NCBI RefSeq assembly: GCF_001552535.1
Contig: NZ_BCRJ01000064.1
Coordinates: 1-56,075, forward strand
Direction of reading: 5' to 3'
Source: Nocardioides jensenii JCM 1364 = NBRC 14755
GTDB lineage: Bacteria; Actinomycetota; Actinomycetes; Propionibacteriales; Nocardioidaceae
Length of the DNA: 56,075 nucleotides
This document shows, piece after piece, positions 36,835 through 45,650 of the stretch; the stretch's first letter is position 1; every line of letters begins with the position of its first letter. The notes below the pieces were generated by a model. The model did no database searches. It saw only the letters and a program-made list of their open reading frames with translations, and was not told the origin of the DNA. A program made the position numbers and the translations under genes.

Positions 36835-37970
36835 GGCAGCTCCACCAGGACAGATGTTGGCCCCCCAGATGGTGAACTGATCGACATCGATCCCGCGAAC
36901 GCCTCAGTACGCCGCCGCAGCCCGTACAGCCCGCCACCCTCGACACCCTCGTGCGCGCCGCCGAGCCCATCGTCGATGACCTGCACATAGAGCCGGTCCG
37001 GGTCCCGGGTCAGCTGCACCCAGGTGCCGGTGGCGTCGGCATGGCGTACAGCGTTGGTGAGGCACTCGGCAACCACGAAATACCCGGCGGATTCGATCGC
37101 AGGAGACACCACACCCAGTGGCTCGACGTGCACCTCACATGGCAACGCACATCTGCTGCCTAACGCTCGAACCGCCCCGGCGAGGCCACGCTCGCTCAAG
37201 ATCGGAGGAAGGACAGCGTCCACGACACCACGGAGCTCGGCCAAGGCAGCCATCAACTCCGCCCGAGCGGCCTGAATGCGGTCACGCTCTTCGACACGGT
37301 CCGTCAACGACAACTGCGCGATGCCGAGTTGGACGTTGGCGTTGACTATCCGCGCCTGAGTGCCGTCATGGAGGGCGCGCTCGATCCTGCGCAACTCGGC
37401 CCCGTGTACCCGCACCTGCGACGTGTCGCCCGCCTCAGCGGCATCGGGGTCCAGGCCGAGCCTGCCAACAGACAGTGTCGAGAGCAGCCGACCCGCCGGG
37501 CGCGCCCCAGCAAGCAGGATGATGGCATACGCCACCCCGAGCAACGGCACGAGCAGGGCCTGAGGCCATGTCGTGATCCGGACGCCGGGCAGCGGTCGGG
37601 TCGCCTCCATACCGGTCAATGGCCACCATGCCGGAAAGGTCAGGGCATTGAGGCCTCCGAGCAGGAGGTAACCCGCGATCAGAGAACAGATCAGCCCCAC
37701 GCTCGCCTCGAGTCCCAGCCAGGCGGCAAGCCGCCCCCCGGTCACCGGCTTCCCCGAGAAGATCCTTCGAAGTACGATTCCGGCGCGACGGCGCTCCCAC
37801 AAGGTGAGGCTGTGCGAACACTCGAACAACCAAACACCCAGGCGGGTCTTCCTCCCGACGAGGACAGCCACCGGCAGCGCCGCCAGCATCACGAATGCCG
37901 CCAGGGCGACGAAGATGTTTCCGGCCACATATGCTGTCGCACGCGTAGTCCCCAAGAACCAATCCGGCAT
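36822..37970 (-). CDS. Sensor histidine kinase (HisKA_3 type)
   Basis: A 382-residue membrane kinase: four hydrophobic segments in the first ~170 residues (AYVAGNIFVALAAFVMLAAL, SVGLICSLIAGYLLLGGL, LLVPLLGVAYAIILLAG), then a HisKA_3 dimerisation domain with the phosphorylated His in RRIERALHDGTQARIV, and an HATPase with N-box AECLTNAVRHADA and GLGGAHEGVEGGGLYGL. It senses an unknown, probably membrane or envelope, signal. Start is uncertain: ATG 37970 places the first helix at residue 12; in-frame ATGs at 38069 and 38144 add an unconserved-looking N-terminus and none has a good ribosome site. Confidence 0.88.
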   Translation of the reverse strand: MPDWFLGTTRATAYVAGNIFVALAAFVMLAALPVAVLVGRKTRLGVWLFECSHSLTLWERRRAGIVLRRIFSGKPVTGGRLAAWLGLEASVGLICSLIAGYLLLGGLNALTFPAWWPLTGMEATRPLPGVRITTWPQALLVPLLGVAYAIILLAGARPAGRLLSTLSVGRLGLDPDAAEAGDTSQVRVHGAELRRIERALHDGTQARIVNANVQLGIAQLSLTDRVEERDRIQAARAELMAALAELRGVVDAVLPPILSERGLAGAVRALGSRCALPCEVHVEPLGVVSPAIESAGYFVVAECLTNAVRHADATGTWVQLTRDPDRLYVQVIDDGLGGAHEGVEGGGLYGLRRRTEAFAGSMSISSPSGGPTSVLVELPCVS

Positions 37971-38144
37971 CAATCCACTGTGCCCTACAGCGGCTTCACA
38001 GGCACGTTCTGGGTGACTGATCTGAGAGCCGCAGGCGACCGCGGTGTACGCCGACCTGAGTGAGCGCATGCCCCCAATCCAGGGGCGGACACCGGTCGAG
38101 TGCAACGAAGCGAGCCATAGGGCCAGTCTGCGGGACCATGCCAC

Positions 38145-39332
38145 TCACGATATCTTGCGTTTGCCCAGGTCAGAATCGGTCTTCACGAACAAGGCAACGC
38201 ATTCGACGTGGTGCGTCATCGGGAACAGGTCGAAGGCCCGCAGCTTCTCCAGGCGGTAGCCCGCCTCGAGGAAGGTCGCGGTGTCACGAGCCAGCGAGGC
38301 CGGATCACAGGCCACGTAGGCGACGGCGCGTGGCGCCCGGTCCACGATCTGGAGCACCACCTTGCGGCGCGCTCCCTCCCGGGGCGGATCGAGGACGACG
38401 ACGTCGAACGGCTCGTCGTAGGTCCTGGCCAGCACGCGGTCGACCGTCCCCACGCCGACAACGGCCTTGCGGTGCTCGACCAGGTTCTCGCGGGCGTGGC
38501 CGCAGGCCGCCTTGTTGCCCTCGACGGCCACCACCCTGCCGCTCTCCCCCACCCGTTCGGCCAGGAAGCGGGCGAACAGCCCCACACCGGAGTAGAGATC
38601 GAGCGCCTTCTCGCCGGGCTGGGGGTCGAGAAACTCGAGGACGGTGTCGACCAGGGTCTCCGGGGCTCCCGGGTGCACCTGCCAGAAGCCGTCAGCAGCG
38701 ACCGCGAACTCCCGGCCGTGCACCGACTCAACCACGGGCTGACTGTCCGACACCGCGGTGTCGATCGCGTCGGGTGCGGCGATGAGACAGTTCTCGATCG
38801 GCACCACGCCGTGAGAGCGGTGCTTGCGCATGCCCCGGCGACCGTCGGGTGTGACGGCGTACTCGACCCGGGTGCGCCAGGCCAGACCGTTGTCGTCGCC
38901 GGGCACCGGCTCGACGACCAGGTCGACCTCCATGTGCGCCAGGCGACGGAACTGCTCCTGCACCACGCGGGCCTTCAGGGCGCGCTGCTCCGCGAGTGAG
39001 ACGTGCTGGAAGTCGCAGCCCCCGCACAGGCCGGGCCCGGCCACCGGGCAGGGAGGTGACACCCGTTCCGACGATGGCGACTCGACCGTGACCGCGTCGC
39101 CGCGCCAGAACCGGTCGCCCTCGGTGCCCTCGGTGACCTCGACAGTGACCACCTCACCGGGGAGCGCGTGCCGGACGAAGACGACCCGCGTCTCCCCCTC
39201 GGTGCCACCGGCGACCGGGATCCGGGCCACGCAGTGACCACCGTGCGCGATCGGGCCGACCGTCACCTCGTGTCGCTCGCCGACGTGCGAGGCGCCCTTG
39301 GCCTGCCGGGGTCGTGTGTTGCGAGGAGACAT
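38145..39332 (-). CDS. TrmA/RumA-family class I SAM-dependent RNA methyltransferase with TRAM domain
   Basis: A 395-residue RNA uracil-C5 methyltransferase. The N-terminus is a TRAM RNA-binding domain (HEVTVGPIAHGGHCVAR), followed by an iron-sulfur-like Cys cluster (CPVAGPGLCGGCDFQHV), the SAM fold (LDLYSGVGLFARFLAERVG), and catalytic motifs DPPREGARR and the nucleophile Cys in YVACDPASLARD, with a C-terminal FPMTHHVECVALF. Target (tRNA U54 or 23S rRNA) cannot be decided. ATG 39332 is 4 nt after the APC permease stop, with AGGTGA 9 nt upstream. Equivalent to M. tuberculosis Rv2689c in conserved order. Confidence 0.93.
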   Translation of the reverse strand: MSPRNTRPRQAKGASHVGERHEVTVGPIAHGGHCVARIPVAGGTEGETRVVFVRHALPGEVVTVEVTEGTEGDRFWRGDAVTVESPSSERVSPPCPVAGPGLCGGCDFQHVSLAEQRALKARVVQEQFRRLAHMEVDLVVEPVPGDDNGLAWRTRVEYAVTPDGRRGMRKHRSHGVVPIENCLIAAPDAIDTAVSDSQPVVESVHGREFAVAADGFWQVHPGAPETLVDTVLEFLDPQPGEKALDLYSGVGLFARFLAERVGESGRVVAVEGNKAACGHARENLVEHRKAVVGVGTVDRVLARTYDEPFDVVVLDPPREGARRKVVLQIVDRAPRAVAYVACDPASLARDTATFLEAGYRLEKLRAFDLFPMTHHVECVALFVKTDSDLGKRKIS

Positions 39333-39336
39333 CGCT

Positions 39337-41394
39337 CTATTTCACCTGTCGGTCGTTGCGGTTGCGCCGGGCGGCTGCACCGATGGCACCGCGGCGTACG
39401 TCGCCCGCTCGGGTGCGGGTCAGATCGCGTTCTTCACGTTCGAGGGCAACCACGGAGGACCGCAGCTGGTAGGGCACGGAGGTCACCATGACGCCGGGCG
39501 TGAAGAGCAGGCGACCCTTGAGCCGCAGCGCGGTCTGGTTGTGCAGCACCTGCTCCCACCAGCGGCCCACGACGTACTCAGGAATGTAGACCGCGACCAC
39601 ACCGCGGGCGTTGGCGCCCCGGATCTCGTTGGCGTAGTCGACGATCGGCTTCACCAACTCGCGATAGGGCGAGTAGAGCACCTTCAGAGGCACGTCGATG
39701 CCGCGCTCGTCCCACTCGGCGAGCAGCTTGTCCGTGGCCTTGGTGTCGGTGCCGACATAGACCGCCTCGAGCACGTTGGGCCGGGTCGCCTTGGCGAAGG
39801 CCAGCGCGCGCAGCGTCGGCTTGTGCAGCTTCGAGACCAGCACGATGGCATGCACCCGGGTGGGCAGCACCTTGTCCTGGTCGTCAGCCGCCAGCTCCTC
39901 CTCGACGAGGTCGTAGTGCTTGCGGATCGCCTTCATCAGCACGAAGAACACGACCATCGCCAAGATGGTGATCCAGGCGCCCTGCAGGAACTTGGTGACC
40001 AGGACGACCACCAGGACAGCCCCGGTCATGGCCAGCCCGATCGTGTTGATGACCCGGGAGCGCTGCATGCGACGCCGCTCGACCGGATCACCCTCCGAGG
40101 CGAGGTGACGGGTCCAGTGCCGGATCATGCCGAGCTGGCTCAACGTGAACGACACGAAGACGCCGACGATGTAGAGCTGGATCAGCCGGGTCACCTCGGC
40201 GTCGAAGGCCAGGATCAGCACGATCGCGACCACGGCCAGGAAGACGATGCCGTTGCTGTAGGCAAGCCGGTCGCCCCGGGAACCGAGGGCCCGAGGAGCC
40301 AGGCCGTCGCGAGCCAGGATGGAGCCGAGCACTGGGAAGCCGTTGAACGCGGTGTTGGCTGCGAGCACCAGCACGATGCCGGTCATGGTCACCACGAAGT
40401 AGAAGCCCGGCGAGAAGTCGTTGAACACGGCGCGGGCGATCTGCGCGATCACCGTGTGCTGGTCGTAGTCGGCGGGCAGCGCCTTGCCGTCGGCGGTCCT
40501 CAGCCGGTCGAGGTGGTGCGGGTCGACGTACTTCAGGCCCATCTCGCGGGCCAGCATGATGACACTGGTCATCATCGTGATCGCGATCATGCCCAGCAGC
40601 AGCAGGGTGGTCGCCGCGTTCTGCGACTTCGGCCGACGGAACGCGGGCACCCCGTTGGAGATCGCCTCGACACCGGTCAGGGCCGCGCATCCCGACGAGA
40701 ACGCGCGGGCCAGCAGGAACACCAACGCCACGTTCGTGAGGGTCCCCTCGTACCCGGGGGCCTCGGTGATCTGGAGGTCGGCGCTCTCCACCTGGGGCAG
40801 ATCACCGACGAAGTAGCGCAGCAGTCCGAAGGCGCACATGCCCAGGATCGCCAGCATGAACGCGTACGTCGGCACCGCGAAGAGCGTGCCCGACTCGCGG
40901 ATGCCTCGCAGGTTCAAGGCGGTGAGCACGATCACCAGCACCGTGGCCGCCGTCGCCTCGTGCCCGGAGAGCACCGGGAAGGCCGAGGCGGCGTACTGGG
41001 CTCCCGACGAGATCGACACGGCCACCGTGAGCACGTAGTCGACCAGCAGCGCAGCAGCGACCGTGACCCCGGCGTTGCGGCCCAGGTTCACCGTGGCGAC
41101 CTCGTAGTCACCTCCGCCGCTCGGATACGCGTGCACCGTCTGGCGGTACGACGCGACCACGGCGATCATCACGAGGGCGACGGCCAGGCCGATCTTCCAC
41201 GACCAGGTGTACGCCGAGGCGCCGGCCAACGACAGCATGATGAAGATCTCGTCCGGTGCGTAGGCGACCGAGGAGAGCGCGTCACTGGCGAACACGGGGA
41301 GCGCGACGCGTTTGGGCAGCAGGGTCTCACCCAGCTGCGAGCTGCGGAGCTTGCGGCCCAGCAGGATTCGTTTGGAAACGTCACCGACACCCAC
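39337..41394 (-). CDS. APC-superfamily permease (possible KimA-like K+ or amino-acid transporter)
   Basis: A 685-residue permease with 12 membrane helices in the first ~470 residues (GSTVA-type sequences such as LPVFASDALSSVAYAPDEIF, SGGGDYEVATVNLGRNAG) and a soluble C-terminal domain of ~200 residues. Its permanent neighbours are the two TrkA/CeoBC potassium regulators, and KimA-type K+ importers belong to this family, so potassium transport is plausible; an amino acid substrate is the other option. GTG 41394 is preceded by TAGCCT at 8 nt, suggesting a leaderless start; ATG 41415 is the alternative. Corresponds to Rv2690c in mycobacteria. Confidence 0.88.
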   Translation of the reverse strand: MGVGDVSKRILLGRKLRSSQLGETLLPKRVALPVFASDALSSVAYAPDEIFIMLSLAGASAYTWSWKIGLAVALVMIAVVASYRQTVHAYPSGGGDYEVATVNLGRNAGVTVAAALLVDYVLTVAVSISSGAQYAASAFPVLSGHEATAATVLVIVLTALNLRGIRESGTLFAVPTYAFMLAILGMCAFGLLRYFVGDLPQVESADLQITEAPGYEGTLTNVALVFLLARAFSSGCAALTGVEAISNGVPAFRRPKSQNAATTLLLLGMIAITMMTSVIMLAREMGLKYVDPHHLDRLRTADGKALPADYDQHTVIAQIARAVFNDFSPGFYFVVTMTGIVLVLAANTAFNGFPVLGSILARDGLAPRALGSRGDRLAYSNGIVFLAVVAIVLILAFDAEVTRLIQLYIVGVFVSFTLSQLGMIRHWTRHLASEGDPVERRRMQRSRVINTIGLAMTGAVLVVVLVTKFLQGAWITILAMVVFFVLMKAIRKHYDLVEEELAADDQDKVLPTRVHAIVLVSKLHKPTLRALAFAKATRPNVLEAVYVGTDTKATDKLLAEWDERGIDVPLKVLYSPYRELVKPIVDYANEIRGANARGVVAVYIPEYVVGRWWEQVLHNQTALRLKGRLLFTPGVMVTSVPYQLRSSVVALEREERDLTRTRAGDVRRGAIGAAARRNRNDRQVK

Positions 41395-41402
41395 GAGCGA
41401 AC

Positions 41403-41408
41403 AGGCTA
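41403..41408 (-). promoter_or_regulatory. Leaderless-type -10 box for the APC permease
   Basis: TAGCCT on the minus strand lies 8 nt before GTG 41394. It faces the TrkA promoter at 41462, giving back-to-back leaderless promoters about 55 nt apart. Confidence 0.45.
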
Positions 41409-41461
41409 GACCCATCGGTGGCCACATGGTGCACCGCCGCACCACGTGGCTCTCGCTGCGG

Positions 41462-41467
41462 TAGCGT
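41462..41467 (+). promoter_or_regulatory. Leaderless-type -10 box for ceoB
   Basis: TAGCGT lies exactly 7 nt before GTG 41475 with no ribosome site between, so the transcript should begin at the start codon. No -35 box is recognisable. Confidence 0.65.
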
Positions 41468-41474
41468 CTGCGCT

Positions 41475-42140
41475 GTGCATGTCGTGATCATGGGTTGTGG
41501 CCGGGTGGGCTCCACGCTTGCCCGCAGCCTCGAGGACCGCAACCACACCGTGTCCATCATCGACAACAACCCCGATGCGTTCCGGCGCCTCGGACCGTCG
41601 TTCAACGGCGACAAGATCACCGGCTACGGGTTCGACCAGGCCGTGCTCGCCAAGGCCGGCATCGCCCGGGCCGACGCGTTCGCCGCGGTGTCGAGCGGTG
41701 ACAACTCCAACATCATCGCCGCCCGGGTGGCCCGCGAGAGCTTCGGCATCCAGCAGGTCGTCGCCCGGATCTACGACCCCGGTCGCGCCGAGGTCTACCA
41801 GCGGCTCGGCATCACCACGGTCGCCACGGTCAAGTGGACCGCCGACCAGGTGTTGCGCCGCATCCTGCCGGCCGGCGCCGAGCCCGACTTCCGGGACCCC
41901 TCGGGCACGATCAGGCTCGACCAGCTCCCGATCAGCGAGCCCTGGATCGGGCAGCGCACGATCCACCTCCAGGAGCAGGCACGCGTCCGCATCGCCTGGA
42001 TCGACCGTCTCGGCGAGGGCATGCTGCCCGACAAGAACACCGTGCTGCAGGAGGGCGACCTCCTCCACGTGGTGATTCGCGAGGAGAACGCGGCGGCTGC
42101 CTACACCGTCATCGAGACCGGTCCGGAGGACAAGAACTGA
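41475..42140 (+). CDS. ceoB: TrkA/KtrA-type potassium-channel regulator (CeoB)
   Basis: A 221-residue RCK protein with an N-terminal Rossmann domain (VHVVIMGCGRVGSTLARSLE, acidic end of strand 2 in VSIIDNNPDAF) binding nucleotides and a C-terminal RCK_C domain (ARVRIAWIDRLGEGMLP, EGDLLHVVIR). It gates potassium uptake, working with the CeoC subunit encoded next. GTG 41475 starts VHVVIMGCG; sequence upstream in frame is not conserved and a TAGCGT box sits 7 nt away. The stop codon overlaps the following ATG (TGATG). Confidence 0.92.
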   Translation: MHVVIMGCGRVGSTLARSLEDRNHTVSIIDNNPDAFRRLGPSFNGDKITGYGFDQAVLAKAGIARADAFAAVSSGDNSNIIAARVARESFGIQQVVARIYDPGRAEVYQRLGITTVATVKWTADQVLRRILPAGAEPDFRDPSGTIRLDQLPISEPWIGQRTIHLQEQARVRIAWIDRLGEGMLPDKNTVLQEGDLLHVVIREENAAAAYTVIETGPEDKN

Positions 42141-42805
42141 TGCGCGTCGCCATCGCCGGAGCCGGTGCGGTCGGCCGCTCCATCGCCCGAGAGCTGATCG
42201 ACAACGGCCACGAAGTCCTGCTGATCGACAAGAACGCGGGCTCGATCAAGCCCGAGAGCGTCCCCGACGCCGAGTGGCTGCTGGCCGACTCCTGTGAGCT
42301 GAGCTCCCTCGAGGAGGCCCGTCTCCAGCACTGCGACGTGGTGATCGCGGCCACCGGCGACGACAAGGCCAACCTGGTCACCTCGTTGCTGGCCAAGACC
42401 GAGTTCGGCGTGCCTCGCACGGTCGGTCGGGTCAACCACCCCAACAACGAGTGGCTGTTCACCGAGGCGTGGGGCGTCGACGTCAACGTCTCGACCCCGC
42501 GGATCATGTCGGCGCTGGTCGAGGAGGCCGTGTCCGTGGGCGACCTGGTGCGGTTGTTCACCTTCCGCAAGGGCAACGCCAACCTGGTCGAGATGACGCT
42601 GCCCGACGAGTCGCCGTACGTCGGTGAGCCCACCGGGCTGATCCCCTGGCCGGAGAACTGTGCCCTGGTCTCGATCCTGCGCGACGGGCAGGTCTACACC
42701 CCCGACGCCGAGCAGCCCCTGGAATCTGGCGACGAGCTGCTCTTCGTGGTCTCGGCCGAAGTCGAGGAAGAGCTCGAACGGCTGCTCGTCCCCCACCCCC
42801 GGTAG
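42140..42805 (+). CDS. ceoC: TrkA/KtrA-type potassium-channel regulator (CeoC)
   Basis: A 221-residue RCK protein paralogous to CeoB: RVAIAGAGAVGRSIARELI with the dinucleotide loop, VLLIDKNAG, DVVIAATGDDKANLV, and an RCK_C domain from about residue 140 (NANLVEMTLPDESPYVG, ESGDELLFVVSA). Together the two form a hetero-octameric-type regulator of K+ flux, and the APC permease upstream may be its transporter. ATG 42140 shares a base with the CeoB stop; GGAGG lies 10 nt upstream. Converges on the DUF3159 gene with a 21-nt gap. Confidence 0.92.
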   Translation: MRVAIAGAGAVGRSIARELIDNGHEVLLIDKNAGSIKPESVPDAEWLLADSCELSSLEEARLQHCDVVIAATGDDKANLVTSLLAKTEFGVPRTVGRVNHPNNEWLFTEAWGVDVNVSTPRIMSALVEEAVSVGDLVRLFTFRKGNANLVEMTLPDESPYVGEPTGLIPWPENCALVSILRDGQVYTPDAEQPLESGDELLFVVSAEVEEELERLLVPHPR

Positions 42806-42826
42806 CTCGACCCCGGGCCGGCCGGG

Positions 42827-43561
42827 TCAGGCGGCGGTCTCGGGCTCCTGCATGGGGGTCGCGTTGCGGGCCAGCAGCCAGACCATGGCGGCCAGGGACG
42901 CGAGCTGAAGGGGCCAGCCCATGACGATCTTGGCGATCCCCAACGCCGCGACGGCGGCATCGGGATCCATCGAGCCCCCGGTGCCGGCCAGGTAGAGCGG
43001 TGCCTGCACCACGACCCGGAGCACGCACGGGGCGACCAGCACCCACGTGAGGCGGCTGCACAGCTTCACGATCTGCGGGTCGTCCCGCCACGCCGTCGGG
43101 TCGCCGGTGACACTGCCGACCATGAACCCGACCAGCGGCCACCGCACCAGGCAGGACAACGACAGCACCACGGCGTAGCCGGCGTTGTAGAGCAGGCCCG
43201 GCAGGAAGTAGGCCAACGCCTGGTCGTTGGCGTCTCCGCCGGCGCGCGCGGCGCGCAGGGCGAAGAAGGCGCCGATCGCGATGCCGACCAGCGCGTTGAC
43301 CACGAACTGCACCGAGGAGCGCTGCACCAGTCTCACGACCAGGGCGATGACGGCGGCGGTCACACTGACCCCGAGCGCCAGCAGGAGCTCCTTGGTGGTC
43401 AGGAACGTGGCGGTGAAGAGGATCGTCGGGACGGCAGCCTCCAACATGCCCCGGCGCCCGCCGAGTGCGGTGGAGAGCTGACGGCGGACCAACGCCTCCA
43501 CGGTCTCGGCCGTGGCCCGCGGTGCGTGGGCGGCGGGGACAGCGGGATCGGAAGCACTCAT
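42827..43561 (-). CDS. DUF3159 membrane protein
   Basis: A 244-residue polytopic membrane protein of actinobacterial family DUF3159, with about six helices (VPTILFTATFLTTKELLLAL, VSVTAAVIALVVRLVQ, NALVGIAIGAFFALRAARAG, FLPGLLYNAGYAVVLSLSCL, and two near the C-terminus). The signature SVTGDPTAWRDDPQIVKLCSRLTWVL lies between helices. Function is unknown; it always sits beside CeoBC, an OB-fold protein and DUF3710. ATG 43561 overlaps the OB-fold stop by 4 nt (ATGA). Corresponds to Rv2693c. Confidence 0.88.
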   Translation of the reverse strand: MSASDPAVPAAHAPRATAETVEALVRRQLSTALGGRRGMLEAAVPTILFTATFLTTKELLLALGVSVTAAVIALVVRLVQRSSVQFVVNALVGIAIGAFFALRAARAGGDANDQALAYFLPGLLYNAGYAVVLSLSCLVRWPLVGFMVGSVTGDPTAWRDDPQIVKLCSRLTWVLVAPCVLRVVVQAPLYLAGTGGSMDPDAAVAALGIAKIVMGWPLQLASLAAMVWLLARNATPMQEPETAA

Positions 43562-43929
43562 GGAGCAAGCTCGTAGCGTGGATTGAACATCACGCGGGTG
43601 TGCTCCTGGACTCCGATGCGGCCCTCGACGGTCAGCGCCCGCCCGGGGTCGATGCCGGTGATGCGCCGCCGGCCGAGCCACACCAGAGTGATCACCCCGG
43701 TGCCGTCGTAGAGCTCCGCCTCGAGGGCGGGCACTCCGCCGCGGGGTCGCAGGGTGACGGTCCGCAGGGTGCCGGTGAGCCGGATCCGCTCGCGGTCCGG
43801 GGCGTTCTCGATCGTGGTCAGGCCCGACGTCGCGACGCTCTCGCGCAGGTCACGGGCGTGCTGGTCCGTGCTGTTGGCCCAACTGCTGATGGCACGTCGC
43901 AGTCGGCTGCGCTCCTTGCGTTCCGGCAT
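43558..43929 (-). CDS. OB-fold nucleic acid-binding domain protein
   Basis: A 123-residue protein. After a basic helical N-terminus (MPERKERSRLRRAISSWAN) comes an OB fold with the strands RIRLTGTLRTVTLRPRGGVP, ALEAELYDGTGVITLVWLGRR and RALTVEGRIGVQEHTRVMFN, as in the tRNA/RecG-type anticodon-binding family. Nucleic-acid binding is likely, the partner unknown. TAGCCT lies 6 nt before ATG 43929, so it may have its own leaderless promoter within the dut-to-DUF3159 unit. Corresponds to Rv2694c. Confidence 0.88.
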   Translation of the reverse strand: MPERKERSRLRRAISSWANSTDQHARDLRESVATSGLTTIENAPDRERIRLTGTLRTVTLRPRGGVPALEAELYDGTGVITLVWLGRRRITGIDPGRALTVEGRIGVQEHTRVMFNPRYELAP

Positions 43930-43935
43930 GGGTCA

Positions 43936-43941
43936 AGGCTA
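43936..43941 (-). promoter_or_regulatory. Leaderless-type -10 box for the OB-fold gene
   Basis: TAGCCT on the minus strand lies 6 nt before ATG 43929. It sits just before the DUF3710 stop (43947), so it would be an internal promoter. Confidence 0.45.
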
Positions 43942-43946
43942 CTGAC

Positions 43947-44609
43947 TCAGCCGACGCGCCGGGCCTGCGGCGGCAAGGTGATCGGCAGCTGGTCACCCGG
44001 GGCCATCGGTCCATCGCCTCGGCGTACCACGAGTGAAGCCACCGCGGCCTCCCACGGACCGGCCTCGTCGGCGTCGACGGCCGGCTTGCCGAGGTAGGTG
44101 GCTCGCAGGAACCACCGCGGGCCGTTGTAGCCGACGATGCGCGAGGGCTGCTGGCTGGTGGTCCCCTCGGGGGTGCGCACCGTGCGCTGGCAGACCAGCT
44201 CGGTGCCGTGAGGACCTTCGGTCTCCGTGGCCGTGCCACCTTGGCGGGCGGTCTCGGAGGCGATCTGGCGGCGTACGTCGCTCCACAGGTCACCGTTGCG
44301 CGGCGCGGCGAAGGCCCGCACCTCGACCGCACCCGTCGGGCCGGCGATCAGCACGCTCTGGACGTCACCGGACTTCTCGTCCACCTGGAGTCGGAGCTCG
44401 AGGCCCTCGGCCGGGGCGATCAGGATGCCGCCGAGGTCGACGCGGTCGACGTCGTCATCGTCGAGATCGACCTCGGAGCTGTCGTAGGGACCGGAGGGAG
44501 CGGCGGACTCGGTCGGGTCCGCGGTCTCGGTGTCCTGGTCGGCCGCGGCGGACTTCTCCTCGACCTGGGAGGCCTTCTCGTCCGTGCGGGACTTGCGTCC
44601 GAACTTCAC
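43947..44609 (-). CDS. DUF3710 domain protein
   Basis: A 220-residue soluble protein. Residues 1-55 are an acidic low-complexity region ([20 protein letters not shown], then [14 protein letters not shown]). The rest is the conserved DUF3710 domain: [60 protein letters not shown]. Function is unknown; restricted to actinobacteria and always beside dut. GTG 44609 overlaps the dut stop by 4 nt (GTGA). Corresponds to Rv2696c. Confidence 0.9.
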   Translation of the reverse strand: MKFGRKSRTDEKASQVEEKSAAADQDTETADPTESAAPSGPYDSSEVDLDDDDVDRVDLGGILIAPAEGLELRLQVDEKSGDVQSVLIAGPTGAVEVRAFAAPRNGDLWSDVRRQIASETARQGGTATETEGPHGTELVCQRTVRTPEGTTSQQPSRIVGYNGPRWFLRATYLGKPAVDADEAGPWEAAVASLVVRRGDGPMAPGDQLPITLPPQARRVG

Positions 44610-45085
44610 TGCGTACTCCTCTTGACGTCTGCGGTGGCGAAACCACCCGTGGAACCGTAGCCCCCGGCACCACGCGACGTGTCATCGAGTGTGTCGGTCT
44701 CGACGAACTCGGCCCGCTCGTGACGCTGGATCACCAGCTGGGCGATCCGGTCGCCGCGACTCAGGTCGATGTGCAGGTGGCGGTCGAGGTTGATCAGCAT
44801 GACCTTGATCTCGCCCCGGTAACCGGCGTCGATCGTGCCCGGCGCGTTGACGATCGACAACCCGTGGCGGGCGGCCAGACCTGACCGCGGGTGCACGAGA
44901 CCGACGTACCCCTCGGGCAGCGCCAGGGCGACCCCGGTCGGCACCATCAGCCGCTCCCCCGGTTGAAGGGTGACGTCACGGGTGGTCATCAGGTCGGCCC
45001 CGGCATCTCCGGCATGTGCGTAGGACGGCAACGGGAGGCCCGGATCGAGACGGACGATGCGGACCGGAACCGGCGGAACTGACAT
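44606..45085 (-). CDS. dut: Deoxyuridine 5'-triphosphate nucleotidohydrolase
   Basis: A 159-residue trimeric dUTPase that hydrolyses dUTP to dUMP and PPi and keeps uracil out of DNA. All five motifs are present: [20 protein letters not shown], the catalytic region [26 protein letters not shown] and the C-terminal [15 protein letters not shown] 45085 has TAGGGT 7 nt upstream, so the message is likely leaderless; GGAG directly before the ATG is too close to act as a ribosome site. First gene of a minus-strand unit with DUF3710, OB-fold and DUF3159. Confidence 0.96.
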   Translation of the reverse strand: MSVPPVPVRIVRLDPGLPLPSYAHAGDAGADLMTTRDVTLQPGERLMVPTGVALALPEGYVGLVHPRSGLAARHGLSIVNAPGTIDAGYRGEIKVMLINLDRHLHIDLSRGDRIAQLVIQRHERAEFVETDTLDDTSRGAGGYGSTGGFATADVKRSTQ

Positions 45086-45092
45086 GTCTCCG

Positions 45093-45098
45093 ACCCTA
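45093..45098 (-). promoter_or_regulatory. Leaderless-type -10 box for dut
   Basis: TAGGGT on the minus strand lies 7 nt before ATG 45085, in the 51-nt divergent gap with the DUF3093 gene. Confidence 0.65.
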
Positions 45099-45136
45099 CC
45101 TGCGCACCCGAGCGGTCGGGATGAAAGGCTTGACCC

Positions 45137-45586
45137 GTGCAGTACGCCGAACAGCTCACCGTGTCGCTGCGCTGGTGGGTTCAGGGAACCATGCTCGTGG
45201 CGACCCTCTGGTTCACCATCGCCGTCGCCATCCCCTCGATCCTCGCCGCCGCCCTGATCAGCCTGGGCTTCGCGGTTCTCGTGGCCGGGGGACTGCTCCT
45301 CTACGGCTCGGCGCGCATCACCGTCGGCAACGGCGAGCTCCGAGCCGGACGGGCCCACATCGCGCTCGACCTGGTCGGCACCGCGGAACCCCTCGACGCC
45401 GAGGGAACCCGCCGGGTGGCCGGCGTGGACGCTGACGCCCGCGCCTACCTGCTGCTGCGTCCCTACCTCAAGCGTTCCGTGCGCATCGAGATCACCGACC
45501 CCCGCGACCCCGCGCCGTACTGGCTGGTCTCCACCCGGCGTCCCGACAAGCTCGTGGCCGCACTGTCTGCTGTCACCGCCGAGTAG
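45137..45586 (+). CDS. DUF3093 membrane protein
   Basis: A 149-residue protein of actinobacterial family DUF3093. Two adjacent membrane helices ([20 protein letters not shown] and [18 protein letters not shown]) follow the N-terminal [12 protein letters not shown]. The rest is cytosolic, ending in family motif [21 protein letters not shown]. Function is unknown. GTG 45137 has AAAGG 8 nt upstream. It is divergent from dut, as in M. tuberculosis (Rv2697c/Rv2698). Confidence 0.9.
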   Translation: MQYAEQLTVSLRWWVQGTMLVATLWFTIAVAIPSILAAALISLGFAVLVAGGLLLYGSARITVGNGELRAGRAHIALDLVGTAEPLDAEGTRRVAGVDADARAYLLLRPYLKRSVRIEITDPRDPAPYWLVSTRRPDKLVAALSAVTAE

Positions 45587-45612
45587 ACCCACTCGTCCCG
45601 GCCTCACTCGTC

Positions 45613-45618
45613 TAGGGT
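45613..45618 (+). promoter_or_regulatory. -10 box for the DUF4235 gene
   Basis: TAGGGT on the plus strand, 32 nt before ATG 45651. Transcription would start near 45625 and the leader contains GGAGG at 45641-45645, so this is an ordinary leadered promoter, in contrast to its neighbours. Confidence 0.55.
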
Positions 45619-45650
45619 GGGCAGGCATTCCAACCCCTCAGGAGGATCTG

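Noticed and set aside
39298..41409. A 703-codon plus-strand frame across the APC permease gene.
   Set aside because: His/Asp/Arg-rich shadow of a membrane-protein gene with no recognisable domain.
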